From positions 1 through 51,911 of the forward strand of contig CACYDW010000036.1 of the NCBI GenBank assembly GCA_902773325.1: a DNA stretch of 51,911 nucleotides, in the 5' to 3' direction. Every line of letters begins with the position of its first letter. Positions within the stretch are counted from its first letter, which is position 1. Positions 27,000 through 34,120 of the stretch are shown here, in pieces. The notes under the pieces were generated by a model. It saw only the letters and a program-made list of their open reading frames with translations. It was not told the origin of the DNA and did not search any database. Source of the DNA: an uncultured Ruminococcus sp. (GTDB lineage: Bacteria; Bacillota; Clostridia; Oscillospirales; Acutalibacteraceae). The translations under genes and the position numbers were made by a program.

Positions 27000-27047
27000 G
27001 CTGCTCTCCGTGTCTTGCGACTGTCTGCAAGAGGAAAAGAGAGCAGC
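27000..27047. terminator. Convergent terminator
   Basis: The arms gctgctctc (27000-27008) and gagagcagc (27039-27047) are perfect, with an inner cttgc/gcaag stem; on the minus strand the stem is followed by TTTT. It separates the convergent DUF1294 and helical-bundle genes. Confidence 0.7.
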
Positions 27048-27059
27048 ATGTACGTGCTT

Positions 27060-27491
27060 TTATAAAAACTCTTTGAGTCTGTCAATATGCTTTTGCTCGG
27101 CAGCTACAAAGCCCTCTGCGAAGTCGATAACGCTTTTTTCGGCATTCTGACAGGTATTGATGTGTTTTGTCAGGTCAACGATCCCCTTGGTTGTGCCGGT
27201 AATCATCATATCCGCGATACTGTCTGCGCTGGAATCCTTAAGCGTGTGAAGCTGTATAGACCCCCACATCACTGCTTTCTGGAGCGGGTTGAGATCTTTA
27301 GGCTCATAGCCTCTTGCAAGCAGACCCTGTTCACTGGCAGCAGACGCGTCTTTATAATCGCTGTATTGTGACAGCAGCTCTTTTTTCAGACCTTCCGGCT
27401 CTGCCTTTGGAATAACGCTTTCTACAGCCTCTATGCCCGTCTGAGAAAGCTTGTAGATTCCCGACAATAATTCTGTGGTAGGATTCTCCAT
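27060..27491 (-). CDS. Hypothetical helical protein, possibly ferritin-like fold
   Basis: A 143-residue cytosolic protein predicted to be almost entirely alpha-helical. Its C-terminal helix contains EGFVAAEQKHIDRLKEFL and an earlier helix has AVMWGSIQLHTLKDSSADSI; the E..H pattern resembles ferritin-like or DUF892/DUF2383-type bundles, but the paired ExxH metal motifs of true ferritins are not complete. I therefore do not assign iron binding. The gene is monocistronic, preceded by an AAGGGAGTG site. Confidence 0.5.
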   Translation of the reverse strand: MENPTTELLSGIYKLSQTGIEAVESVIPKAEPEGLKKELLSQYSDYKDASAASEQGLLARGYEPKDLNPLQKAVMWGSIQLHTLKDSSADSIADMMITGTTKGIVDLTKHINTCQNAEKSVIDFAEGFVAAEQKHIDRLKEFL

Positions 27492-27602
27492 AATGCCACT
27501 CCCTTATAGATTTTTGATTTGCTATGATAATGACATTATTTGATTATTTAGCGTTATTTATTCCTACACTATAAAAAAAATTAAATGAAAGGAAATGATA
27601 CT

Positions 27603-28265
27603 ATGCAGCAGCTCGATATGCAGGTAATCGAAAAAACAATGGACGCGCTCAGGCGTAATAATATGCAGGCACATTTCTGTGCCTCGGCAGATGATGCCAG
27701 AGAGCTTGTCCGAAAGCTGATCCCCCCAAAGGCTACCGTTACACACGGAGGTTCCATAACACTTTCTGAATGCGGTATTCCGGATATGCTTCGGGAGGGG
27801 GATTACCATTATCTTGACAGAAAAGCCCCCGGTCTTTCTCCTGAACAGATCAAGGAGATCTATCGTGGTGCGTTTACCGCCGATGTTTTTCTTACCAGTG
27901 CGAATGCCATTACTGAAGACGGACTGCTCTATAATGTTGACGGTACCTCCAATCGTGTGGCAGCCATTCTGTATGGACCTGATAGTGTGATCGTGGTGGC
28001 AGGCTATAATAAAATCGTCAAGGATATGGACGAAGCCATGGATCGTCTGCGTACCATTGCCGCACCGCGGAATACCATACGTCTGAACTGCAATACCTAC
28101 TGTGCAAAAACCGGGAAATGTGTATCCCTCAACAATCCTGACAGCAGAATAGGGGACGGATGCAAAAGTGAACAAAGGATTTGCTGTAATTATGTCGTTT
28201 CAGCACAGCAGCGGCATATCGAACGCATAAAAGTCATCATTGTCGGCGAAAAACTGGGCTATTGA
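27603..28265 (+). CDS. LUD domain protein (LutC/YkgG-like)
   Basis: A 220-residue single-domain LUD protein. Diagnostic blocks are THGGSITLSECGI near residue 44, VFLTSANAITEDGLLYNVDGTSNRVAA near 92-118, and VAGYNKIVKD near 130. A Cys-rich C-terminal segment (CNTYCAKTGKC, GDGCKSEQRICCNY) could hold a metal cluster. LutC-type proteins act in lactate oxidation with LutA and LutB, but neither is adjacent, so the role here is open. ATG at 27603 is chosen because AAAGGA lies inside the slightly longer frame. It overlaps no gene but ends just before deoD. Confidence 0.85.
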   Translation: MQQLDMQVIEKTMDALRRNNMQAHFCASADDARELVRKLIPPKATVTHGGSITLSECGIPDMLREGDYHYLDRKAPGLSPEQIKEIYRGAFTADVFLTSANAITEDGLLYNVDGTSNRVAAILYGPDSVIVVAGYNKIVKDMDEAMDRLRTIAAPRNTIRLNCNTYCAKTGKCVSLNNPDSRIGDGCKSEQRICCNYVVSAQQRHIERIKVIIVGEKLGY

Positions 28266-28282
28266 TCAAGGAGGGGAAAGCT

Positions 28283-28990
28283 ATGTCAACACCGCATAAC
28301 AGCGCACAAAAGGGGGATTTTGCCAAAACGGTCCTGATGCCCGGTGACCCGCTCAGAGCCAGACATATCGCGGAAAAGTTTCTGACAGATGCACGGCTTG
28401 TCAATGAGGTAAGAGGTATGTATGCCTATACGGGTACCTATAAGGGAAAACCGGTTTCTGTTATGGCGAGCGGTATGGGTATGCCGTCCATGGGAATCTA
28501 TTCCTATGAGCTGTTTCAGTATTATGAAGTGGATAACATCATAAGAATCGGTACGGCAGGAGCTGTGAGTGAGAAGCTGAAGCTGCGTGATGTAGTGCTG
28601 GCAATGTCATCAGCAACCAATTCGAATTACGCAAGCCAATATGAACTGCCGGGCATACCTGCTCCGACAGCAAGCTTTGAATTGCTCAGCAAAGCATATC
28701 AAGCCGCTTCTTCTCTTGATAAAACCGTTCATGTAGGTTCGGTATTCTGCACAGACGTGTTTTATACCGAAAATGATTCTCTGATCCAATGGCGCAAGCT
28801 GGGAATATTAGCAACAGAAATGGAGAGTGCGGCACTGTATCTGAATGCGGCAAGGCTCGGAAAAAACGCACTGTGTATCTGTACGATTTCTGATTGTCCC
28901 ATTACGGGTGAAAGCACACCGCCGGAGGAGAGAGAGCAAAGCTTTGATGATATGGTTTTGATCGCCCTTGAAACTGCGGCAGTGCTATGA
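28283..28990 (+). CDS. deoD: Purine-nucleoside phosphorylase, DeoD type
   Basis: Phosphorolysis of purine (deoxy)nucleosides to free base and ribose-1-phosphate. The 235-residue protein shows MPGDPLRARHIAEKF (phosphate site), RIGTAGAVSEKLKLRDVV, the EMESAALY purine/ribose site near residue 180, and SDCPITGE with the catalytic Asp near 204. AAGGAGGGG lies 6 bases before the ATG. The LUD gene ends 17 bases upstream, suggesting a two-gene operon ending at the hairpin at 28994. Confidence 0.95.
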   Translation: MSTPHNSAQKGDFAKTVLMPGDPLRARHIAEKFLTDARLVNEVRGMYAYTGTYKGKPVSVMASGMGMPSMGIYSYELFQYYEVDNIIRIGTAGAVSEKLKLRDVVLAMSSATNSNYASQYELPGIPAPTASFELLSKAYQAASSLDKTVHVGSVFCTDVFYTENDSLIQWRKLGILATEMESAALYLNAARLGKNALCICTISDCPITGESTPPEEREQSFDDMVLIALETAAVL

Positions 28991-28993
28991 TGG

Positions 28994-29022
28994 ATACCGA
29001 AAATGCTTTTGCCGGTATTTTT
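28994..29022 (+). terminator. Terminator of the LUD-deoD operon
   Basis: ATACCG (28994-28999) pairs with CGGTAT (29013-29018) with an inner AAAA/TTTT pairing, and the stem runs into a T-run, starting 4 bases after the deoD stop. The remaining sequence up to 29180 is A/T-rich with nothing recognisable. Confidence 0.75.
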
Positions 29023-29183
29023 GTTAATTTGCACAAATGATTCCTGAATATTTTTTTTGTACGGAAATATCGGCAGTATTTTCATACAACAAAGTGATTA
29101 TCGTTACGATATTATCACAATAGTAGCGCTCTTTTTATGGTGAGAACAGTAAAAGTGCACAATTTACGTTTGATTTTCCGGTA

Positions 29184-29212
29184 GTGACTTTTATGTCGGG
29201 GTGTGATATAAT
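29184..29212 (+). promoter_or_regulatory. Extended -10 promoter of the Ig-like repeat protein
   Basis: GTGACT (29184-29189) and TATAAT (29207-29212) are 17 bases apart, and TGa precedes the -10, forming an extended -10 promoter. A leader of about 85 bases precedes the start codon. Confidence 0.65.
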
Positions 29213-29308
29213 ACCATAGGCTGTAGAGGAAGGATTTTTTCTTGCCGAAAATCGCCGCCGGATTCTGCTATCATGATTACCGGTTGAAATTGATGTTGGA
29301 GGCCGATT

Positions 29309-30022
29309 ATGAATCATACATATACTTATACGGGTAAGCCGATCGTTCCGCAGTATTCGCTGAATATTGATGGTAAGGTACTTGAAAAAGACAAGGATTA
29401 TGATGTTGTGATCACGGATAACATCAATGCCGGCACAGCAAGTGTTACCATTACGGGCAAGGGAAAATTCAAGGGCGTGATCGAGCGCAGCTTTGAAATA
29501 GAGCCTGTTGCAGCATCTGCACTTTCGTTTTTTGCTGACAGCACAGAGTTTGAATTTGACGGTACAGAGAAAACAATGCAGCTGACCATCAAATTTGGTG
29601 AGATCACATTGACTGAGGGAATTGATTATAACGTTTCATATTCAGACAATGTAATGCCGGGTAAAGCAACTGCGCTGATAACGCTATCCGGCAATTATAC
29701 CGGCACGATCAATATCGATTTTGAGATTGTCAACCACCTTCCGCCGCTTGAAAACCTTTGTGAGCTTTCAGCAGATAAAATTAAGCTCGGTGACACCGTT
29801 GAGGTAAGATCTGCTGCTGCCGGCGGCTTTGGCGAGTACCTCTATGCGGTATACTGCAAAAAGTCAAGCGATAAAAAATGGGTAGAAATACACGGCTATA
29901 ATGCCGATGAGACTGCTTCTATCAAGCCGGGAAAGGCAGTACCGTATAATGTCTGTGTAAAGGTAAAGGACGAGATCGGGACTGTACAAAAAAAGTATTT
30001 CGACATAGAAGTTGATGAATAA
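29309..30022 (+). CDS. Ig-like repeat protein without a signal peptide
   Basis: A 237-residue protein with two tandem beta repeats of about 70 residues. Repeat 1 starts with YTYTGKPIVPQYSLNIDGKV and contains YDVVITDNINAGTASVTITGKGKFKG; repeat 2 starts at EFEFDGTEKTMQL and contains IDYNVSYSDNVMPGKATALITLSGNYTG. These are the Ig-like/MBG-type repeats common in clostridial cell-surface proteins. Residues about 155-237 form a third beta domain (YAVYCKKSSDKKWVEI). Unlike typical members it has no signal peptide, lipobox or anchor, although TTGGAGG precedes the ATG at good spacing and no upstream export signal is in frame. Location and function are unknown. Confidence 0.75.
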   Translation: MNHTYTYTGKPIVPQYSLNIDGKVLEKDKDYDVVITDNINAGTASVTITGKGKFKGVIERSFEIEPVAASALSFFADSTEFEFDGTEKTMQLTIKFGEITLTEGIDYNVSYSDNVMPGKATALITLSGNYTGTINIDFEIVNHLPPLENLCELSADKIKLGDTVEVRSAAAGGFGEYLYAVYCKKSSDKKWVEIHGYNADETASIKPGKAVPYNVCVKVKDEIGTVQKKYFDIEVDE

Positions 30023-30045
30023 ACAGCCCTGCGTGATAATTGGAT

Positions 30046-30072
30046 CCGGCGGCAAAGCGGTTTTGCCGCCGG
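30046..30072 (+). terminator. GC-rich hairpin after the Ig-like gene
   Basis: The arms ccggcggcaaa (30046-30056) and tttgccgccgg (30062-30072) are perfect. No strong U-run follows, but the position 24 bases after the stop codon suits a terminator. Confidence 0.65.
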
Positions 30073-30122
30073 TTATCTGTTTATGGAACAAAGAACATTG
30101 CTGTGTATAAAATGACTTCTTT

Positions 30123-30138
30123 ATGGAAACACTGATTA
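30123..30138 (+). repeat. Solo copy of the GGAAACACTGATT repeat end
   Basis: ggaaacactgatt (30124-30136) matches the left end of the 9906-10080 element exactly. No inverted partner is found within several hundred bases, so this may be an element remnant lying just upstream of the SRP RNA promoter. Confidence 0.45.
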
Positions 30139-30177
30139 AAAAAAATTACACTGCGGTATGTTTTTTAAAAATAAGTG

Positions 30178-30206
30178 TTGCATTTTCTTTATGAATATGT
30201 TACAAT
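30178..30206 (+). promoter_or_regulatory. Promoter of the SRP RNA gene
   Basis: TTGCAT (30178-30183) and TACAAT (30201-30206) have a 17-base spacer. The start would be near 30213. Confidence 0.7.
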
Positions 30207-30212
30207 GATATC

Positions 30213-30417
30213 GTTGCCGAGATTCGGTGCTATGATAAGACAGCTTCATACCTTTGGATATACGGACGGGCAGGCCCTGTACGACAAAAACTCACGAACC
30301 ATGTCAGGCGGGGAACCGAGCAGCATTAAGTGCGTCCTTTTGTGCGATACAGACCGTCTGTTCGCCCGTATATCCAAGTGTATGATACCGTGTTCGTGCG
30401 GCTGTCTTATTTTTTTC
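30213..30417 (+). ncRNA. ffs: Signal recognition particle RNA (large, Bacillus type)
   Basis: The Ffh-binding helix 8 is clear: GAACCATGTCAGG (30296-30308), a GGAA tetraloop closed by CGG/CCG (30309-30318) and GAGCAGCATTAAG (30318-30330). Longer-range pairing of ggatatacgg (30256-30265) with ccgtatatcc (30366-30375), and of aagacagc (30238-30245) with gctgtctt (30401-30408), gives the elongated helix 5 and Alu-like part of the approximately 200-nt Gram-positive form. It ends in a T-run (30410-30417). As in Bacillus, it lies directly upstream of dnaX. The ends are approximate. Confidence 0.92.
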
Positions 30418-30455
30418 GCTTATGTTATGTATTTTGCGCTGCGGGAGGGTGTGCG

Positions 30456-32039
30456 ATGTATAAGGTATTATACAGGAAATATCGTCCTCGTTATTTTGCT
30501 GATGTGATCGGTCAGCCGCAGGTGACAGAAACACTAAAAAATGAGTTGGCATCAGACAGAATCGCCCATGCTTATCTTTTTACAGGATCACGCGGAACAG
30601 GTAAAACGACCTGCTCAAAGATTTTGTCTAAAGCGGTCAATTGTCTTGACCCGCATAACGGCGATCCCTGCGGTGAATGTGAGATCTGTCGGGGCATTGA
30701 TGACGGCAGCATCATGGACGTTGTTGAAATCGATGCTGCCAGTAATAACGGTGTAGATGATATCAGACTGCTCAGGGAAGAAGCGGATTTTACGCCTGCC
30801 AATGCCCGTTACAGAGTATATATTATAGATGAGGTTCACATGCTGTCGATCGGTGCGTTCAACGCACTTCTCAAAACGCTCGAAGAACCGCCGGCTCATG
30901 TTGTGTTCATTCTTGCTACTACCGAGGTTCATAAGCTGCCGGCAACGATTCTTTCAAGATGTCAGCGGTTTGATTTCAGAAGGATTGCACCGCAGGATAT
31001 CGCTGCAAGGCTGGAATATGTATGTGAACAGGAAAATGTCAGTATAGACAGGGAAGCAGCTTTGATGGTTGCTGCTGTTGCAGATGGTGCAATGAGAGAT
31101 GCACTGTCATTACTCGACCAGTGTATGAGCAAATCGCATACGATCACGGTTGATGTAGTACGTACAACAGCAGGACTTGCAGATCGCTCCTTTCTTTTTG
31201 ACCTTACTGAAAAAATCATTTCCAATGATGCAGCAGGAGCGGTTGAGATTATAGATTCGCTCTATCGTGAATCTAAGGATATGGCAAGATTATGCACGGA
31301 GCTGTGTGAACATTTCAGAGCCATTATGCTCATAAAAACCGTTAAAATACCGCAGAATATTCTTGTAATGTCTGAATCGGAGCTGCAAAGACTGAAAGAG
31401 CAGTCGCAAAAGCTCACTCTGGATTTTACGATCAATACGATAGAAGCACTGCAGGCATCGGCTGAAAGAATGCTTCGAGGTGCTAACCGCAGAATTGAAG
31501 CTGAAATGACTCTGGTACGCTTGTGTTCAAAAGGTTTTGGGGGCACTGCAATTCCTCAGAATATAGAGGAACGGCTGAAAACACTTGAACATGCTGTTAC
31601 ACAGATCAAAGCAGGAGGCAGTACAGGCGCAAAGCCATCACAACCGCATATATCAGTGTCGCCGCCGCAGAAGCGTCCCTCTGTCGAAGAAATGCAGAAG
31701 CTCCGCTCAGAGGCTGTTCCTATGGCGGAATGGCCGGATGTTATTGACGAACTCAAAAAGACCTCTCTCACTGTAGCCACAAGCTTTGCAGGAAGTACGG
31801 CATATATCAGCGGTCAGTATGTTTTGATCGATGCTTCAAATGATTTTTGCTTTGAACTGCTGAGAGAATCCGGTTTCCGAAAAAAAATGAGAGATGCGAT
31901 CAGACTGATAACGGGTAAAGAATATAAACTCGGCAGGTATTCTTATTCTGAAGATGATAAGCCTGCGGACGATCTTGCACGGCTTGTGTCAGATCTGAAA
32001 TCTGCCGGTATACCCGTTGAAGATAAAAACAAAAATTAA
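30456..32039 (+). CDS. dnaX: DNA polymerase III subunit gamma/tau
   Basis: Clamp-loader ATPase of the replicative polymerase. The 527-residue protein has Walker A GSRGTGKTT (residues 44-52), the zinc module CLDPHNGDPCGECEIC, the DEVHMLS Walker B and the SRC sensor segment (ILSRCQRFDFRRI). The C-terminal tau-like region is short compared with Bacillus. An A8 run (31880-31887) lies in the last tenth of the gene; losing or skipping one A would give an immediate TGA. ATG at 30456 has GGGAGGG 6 bases upstream; longer frames run back into the SRP RNA. First gene of a dnaX-ebfC-recR operon. Confidence 0.97.
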   Translation: MYKVLYRKYRPRYFADVIGQPQVTETLKNELASDRIAHAYLFTGSRGTGKTTCSKILSKAVNCLDPHNGDPCGECEICRGIDDGSIMDVVEIDAASNNGVDDIRLLREEADFTPANARYRVYIIDEVHMLSIGAFNALLKTLEEPPAHVVFILATTEVHKLPATILSRCQRFDFRRIAPQDIAARLEYVCEQENVSIDREAALMVAAVADGAMRDALSLLDQCMSKSHTITVDVVRTTAGLADRSFLFDLTEKIISNDAAGAVEIIDSLYRESKDMARLCTELCEHFRAIMLIKTVKIPQNILVMSESELQRLKEQSQKLTLDFTINTIEALQASAERMLRGANRRIEAEMTLVRLCSKGFGGTAIPQNIEERLKTLEHAVTQIKAGGSTGAKPSQPHISVSPPQKRPSVEEMQKLRSEAVPMAEWPDVIDELKKTSLTVATSFAGSTAYISGQYVLIDASNDFCFELLRESGFRKKMRDAIRLITGKEYKLGRYSYSEDDKPADDLARLVSDLKSAGIPVEDKNKN

Positions 32040-32054
32040 ATGGAGGACACAAAA

Positions 32055-32405
32055 ATGAAAGCAAGATTACCTAAAGGATATAACAACGGCGGCTCAGCAA
32101 CAAATATACAGCAGCTTGCCCGTCAGGCTCAGAAGATGCAGGAGGAAATGGATGCTGCCAATCAGGAGCTTGAGCAGAAGGAATATACCGCTCAGGCAGG
32201 CGGTGCTGTAACTGCTGTGGTTTCCGGTGCACTCGAGTTAAAGACACTCGAAATCGGCAAGGATGTTGTAGACCCTGAGGATATTGATATGCTCTCCGAC
32301 CTTGTGATCGCAGCAGTAAACGAAGCACTCAGAAAGGCTCGCGAGGAAAAGGCAGCTACAATGGACAAGATTTCTGGCGGTCTTAATGTGCCCGGACTGT
32401 TCTGA
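32055..32405 (+). CDS. ebfC: Nucleoid-associated protein, YbaB/EbfC family
   Basis: A 116-residue small DNA-binding protein that begins MKARLPKGYNNGG, the typical clostridial form, followed by the YbaB domain (QQLARQAQKMQEEMDAANQE, with VSGALELKTLEI). It forms dimers that bind DNA with little specificity. TGGAGG overlaps a nearer-upstream ATG at 32040, so the ATG at 32055 is preferred. It is sandwiched between dnaX and recR as in most Gram-positives. Confidence 0.93.
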   Translation: MKARLPKGYNNGGSATNIQQLARQAQKMQEEMDAANQELEQKEYTAQAGGAVTAVVSGALELKTLEIGKDVVDPEDIDMLSDLVIAAVNEALRKAREEKAATMDKISGGLNVPGLF

Positions 32406-32410
32406 TTCCG

Positions 32411-33025
32411 ATGGCTGAATATAGAGTACCGGCATTAGAGGAGCTGACGGAGCAGTTTGAGCGTTTGCCCGGAATCGGCCATAAGTCAGCGACCCGCCTT
32501 GCATACTATCTTATCAATTTGAGCAAAGATGATGTCAGGAAGTTCTCCGAAACAATTGTCAGTGCTCACGCAAAAATTCATTACTGTAAAATCTGCGGTA
32601 ATCTTACAGATACTGATATTTGTAGGATCTGTGATGACGATCGTCGGGATAAGTCCGTCCTTTGTGTGGTAGAAAGCTCCCGTGATGTGGCAGCCTTTGA
32701 AAAGATGAATGAATACAAGGGTCAATACCATGTTCTGCACGGTGTTATTTCGCCGATGAACGGGGTACTGCCGGATCAGTTGTGGATCAAAGAGCTTGTT
32801 CAGCGGATCAAAGATGATCACGGAACGAACTATAAGGAAATCATTCTTGCAACCAGCTCCACCATTGAGGGAGAAGCTACTGCAACTTATATTTCAAAAC
32901 TCATCAAGCCCTTTGGCATCAAGCTCACGAGAATCGCTTTTGGATTGCCGATCGGCTCTGAAATTGAATATATCGATGAGGTCACGTTATCTCAGGCCTT
33001 TGGCAACAGGAAAGAAATATGGTAA
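32411..33025 (+). CDS. recR: Recombination protein RecR
   Basis: Part of the RecFOR pathway that loads RecA at gaps. The 204-residue protein shows the helix-hairpin-helix RLPGIGHKSATRLAYYL, the zinc finger CKICGNLTDTDICRIC near residues 57-72, and the Toprim domain (VVESSRDV, ILATSSTIEGEATATYI). The gene starts 5 bases after ebfC and ends the dnaX operon. Confidence 0.96.
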   Translation: MAEYRVPALEELTEQFERLPGIGHKSATRLAYYLINLSKDDVRKFSETIVSAHAKIHYCKICGNLTDTDICRICDDDRRDKSVLCVVESSRDVAAFEKMNEYKGQYHVLHGVISPMNGVLPDQLWIKELVQRIKDDHGTNYKEIILATSSTIEGEATATYISKLIKPFGIKLTRIAFGLPIGSEIEYIDEVTLSQAFGNRKEIW

Positions 33026-33072
33026 TGAAATAGTATAATAAAGTTTGTTGAATGAAACGGGGTGAGCTTTCT

Positions 33073-33537
33073 ATGGCAAAGGAATCATTAAAAACGATCG
33101 CACAAAACCGACAGGTTCGCCATGAGTATTTTGTCATAGAAAGCTTTGAAACCGGCATAGAGCTTTTTGGCACGGAGGTAAAATCTATCCGACAGGGCAG
33201 AGTAAATCTGAAGGATTCATGGTGTACCATTGAGGACGGTGAACTGTTTGTCAAGGGAATGCATATCAGCCCTTATGAACAGGGAAATATCTTCAATAAA
33301 GACCCGATGCGTGTACGCCGCCTGCTGATGCACCGCCGTGAGATCATGAGGCTTTACGGTACAGTAAAGCAGGAGGGGTATTCACTCATACCGATATCGC
33401 TGTATTTCAAGGGTTCAAAAGTCAAGATGCAGCTCGGCCTATGTAAAGGCAAAAAGCTTTATGATAAACGTGACGATATGGCAGCACGAGCAGCAAAACG
33501 CGATATGGAGCGAGCCATTAAGATGCGTAATCGATAA
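33073..33537 (+). CDS. smpB: SsrA-binding protein SmpB
   Basis: tmRNA-binding partner in trans-translation. The 154-residue protein has the OB-fold features [37 protein letters not shown] and the basic C-terminal tail ([19 protein letters not shown]) that enters the mRNA channel. ATG at 33073 has GGGGTGAG at good spacing. Its partner, the tmRNA gene, starts 45 bases downstream. Confidence 0.96.
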   Translation: MAKESLKTIAQNRQVRHEYFVIESFETGIELFGTEVKSIRQGRVNLKDSWCTIEDGELFVKGMHISPYEQGNIFNKDPMRVRRLLMHRREIMRLYGTVKQEGYSLIPISLYFKGSKVKMQLGLCKGKKLYDKRDDMAARAAKRDMERAIKMRNR

Positions 33538-33582
33538 GCTTATAAAGAAGCATTGAAACCACTCGGTGCTCTTTTGATATAT

Positions 33583-33934
33583 GGGGGCGTAAAGGTTTCG
33601 ACAGGGAGTATGAGCTTCGGCAAGCGAGCAGTGGCACTGCGGAACCACTATAAAATCCACAGAATTTCAATTAAACGACAACACTAAAACTGTTGCTCTT
33701 GCTGCTTAATTAGCGCAAGCGTTCCCGCCGGGAGGACCACGGCTCGTCGGGGGCGACGACTTAGTGGTGAAACTGAACAGAGAGTTGTCTTGATCTCTGT
33801 CAGGACTTAAAGACTACCGAAGCGCAAAGCCTGTTATTGGGCGCTGCGATGGGGGAATCCTAAAACAATAACTGCGCTCGGAGAAAACCGTTGTAAGTGC
33901 TTTTTGGACACGGGTTCAATTCCCGTCGCCTCCA
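33583..33934 (+). ncRNA. ssrA: Transfer-messenger RNA (tmRNA)
   Basis: The 5' end GGGGGCG (33583-33589) pairs with CGCCTCC (33927-33933), and the T-arm GGGTTCAATTCCC is evident at the 3' end. The tag reading frame runs from 33674 to the TAA at 33707-33709 and encodes NDNTKTVALAA, giving the degradation tag A-NDNTKTVALAA on stalled peptides. The 3' CCA is not encoded (CTT follows A33934), so it must be added after processing. Location next to smpB is common. Confidence 0.96.
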
Positions 33935-33941
33935 CTTCCTT

Positions 33942-33986
33942 AAATCCCGCATTAATACCTTGATTCGGTGTTTATGTGGGATTTTT
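33942..33986 (+). terminator. Terminator after tmRNA
   Basis: AAATCCCGCA (from 33942) pairs with TGTGGGATTT and runs into TTTTT (to 33986), 8 bases after the mature tmRNA 3' end. Confidence 0.8.
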
Positions 33987-34038
33987 GATATTCAGAAAAA
34001 ATATGCACGAATAATTCATGTCAAATTGCGATAATTTC

Positions 34039-34067
34039 TTGACAAATGTTAAAAAATAACCTATAAT
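34039..34067 (+). promoter_or_regulatory. Consensus promoter of trpB2
   Basis: TTGACA (34039-34044) and TATAAT (34062-34067), 17 bases apart, both perfect matches to the sigma-A consensus. No attenuator or T-box is seen in the short leader. Confidence 0.9.
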
Positions 34068-34120
34068 TGACTTGTCATTTTATTTTTTGCACAAAACAGG
34101 ACAAAAGGAGATAATGAACA

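Noticed and set aside
30330-30455. N-terminal extension of dnaX
   Set aside because: It overlaps the SRP RNA 3' half and terminator; the ATG at 30456 has a good ribosome site and matches the family start.
33034-33039. TATAAT as an smpB promoter
   Set aside because: No acceptable -35 at 16-18 bases; smpB may be cotranscribed with recR.
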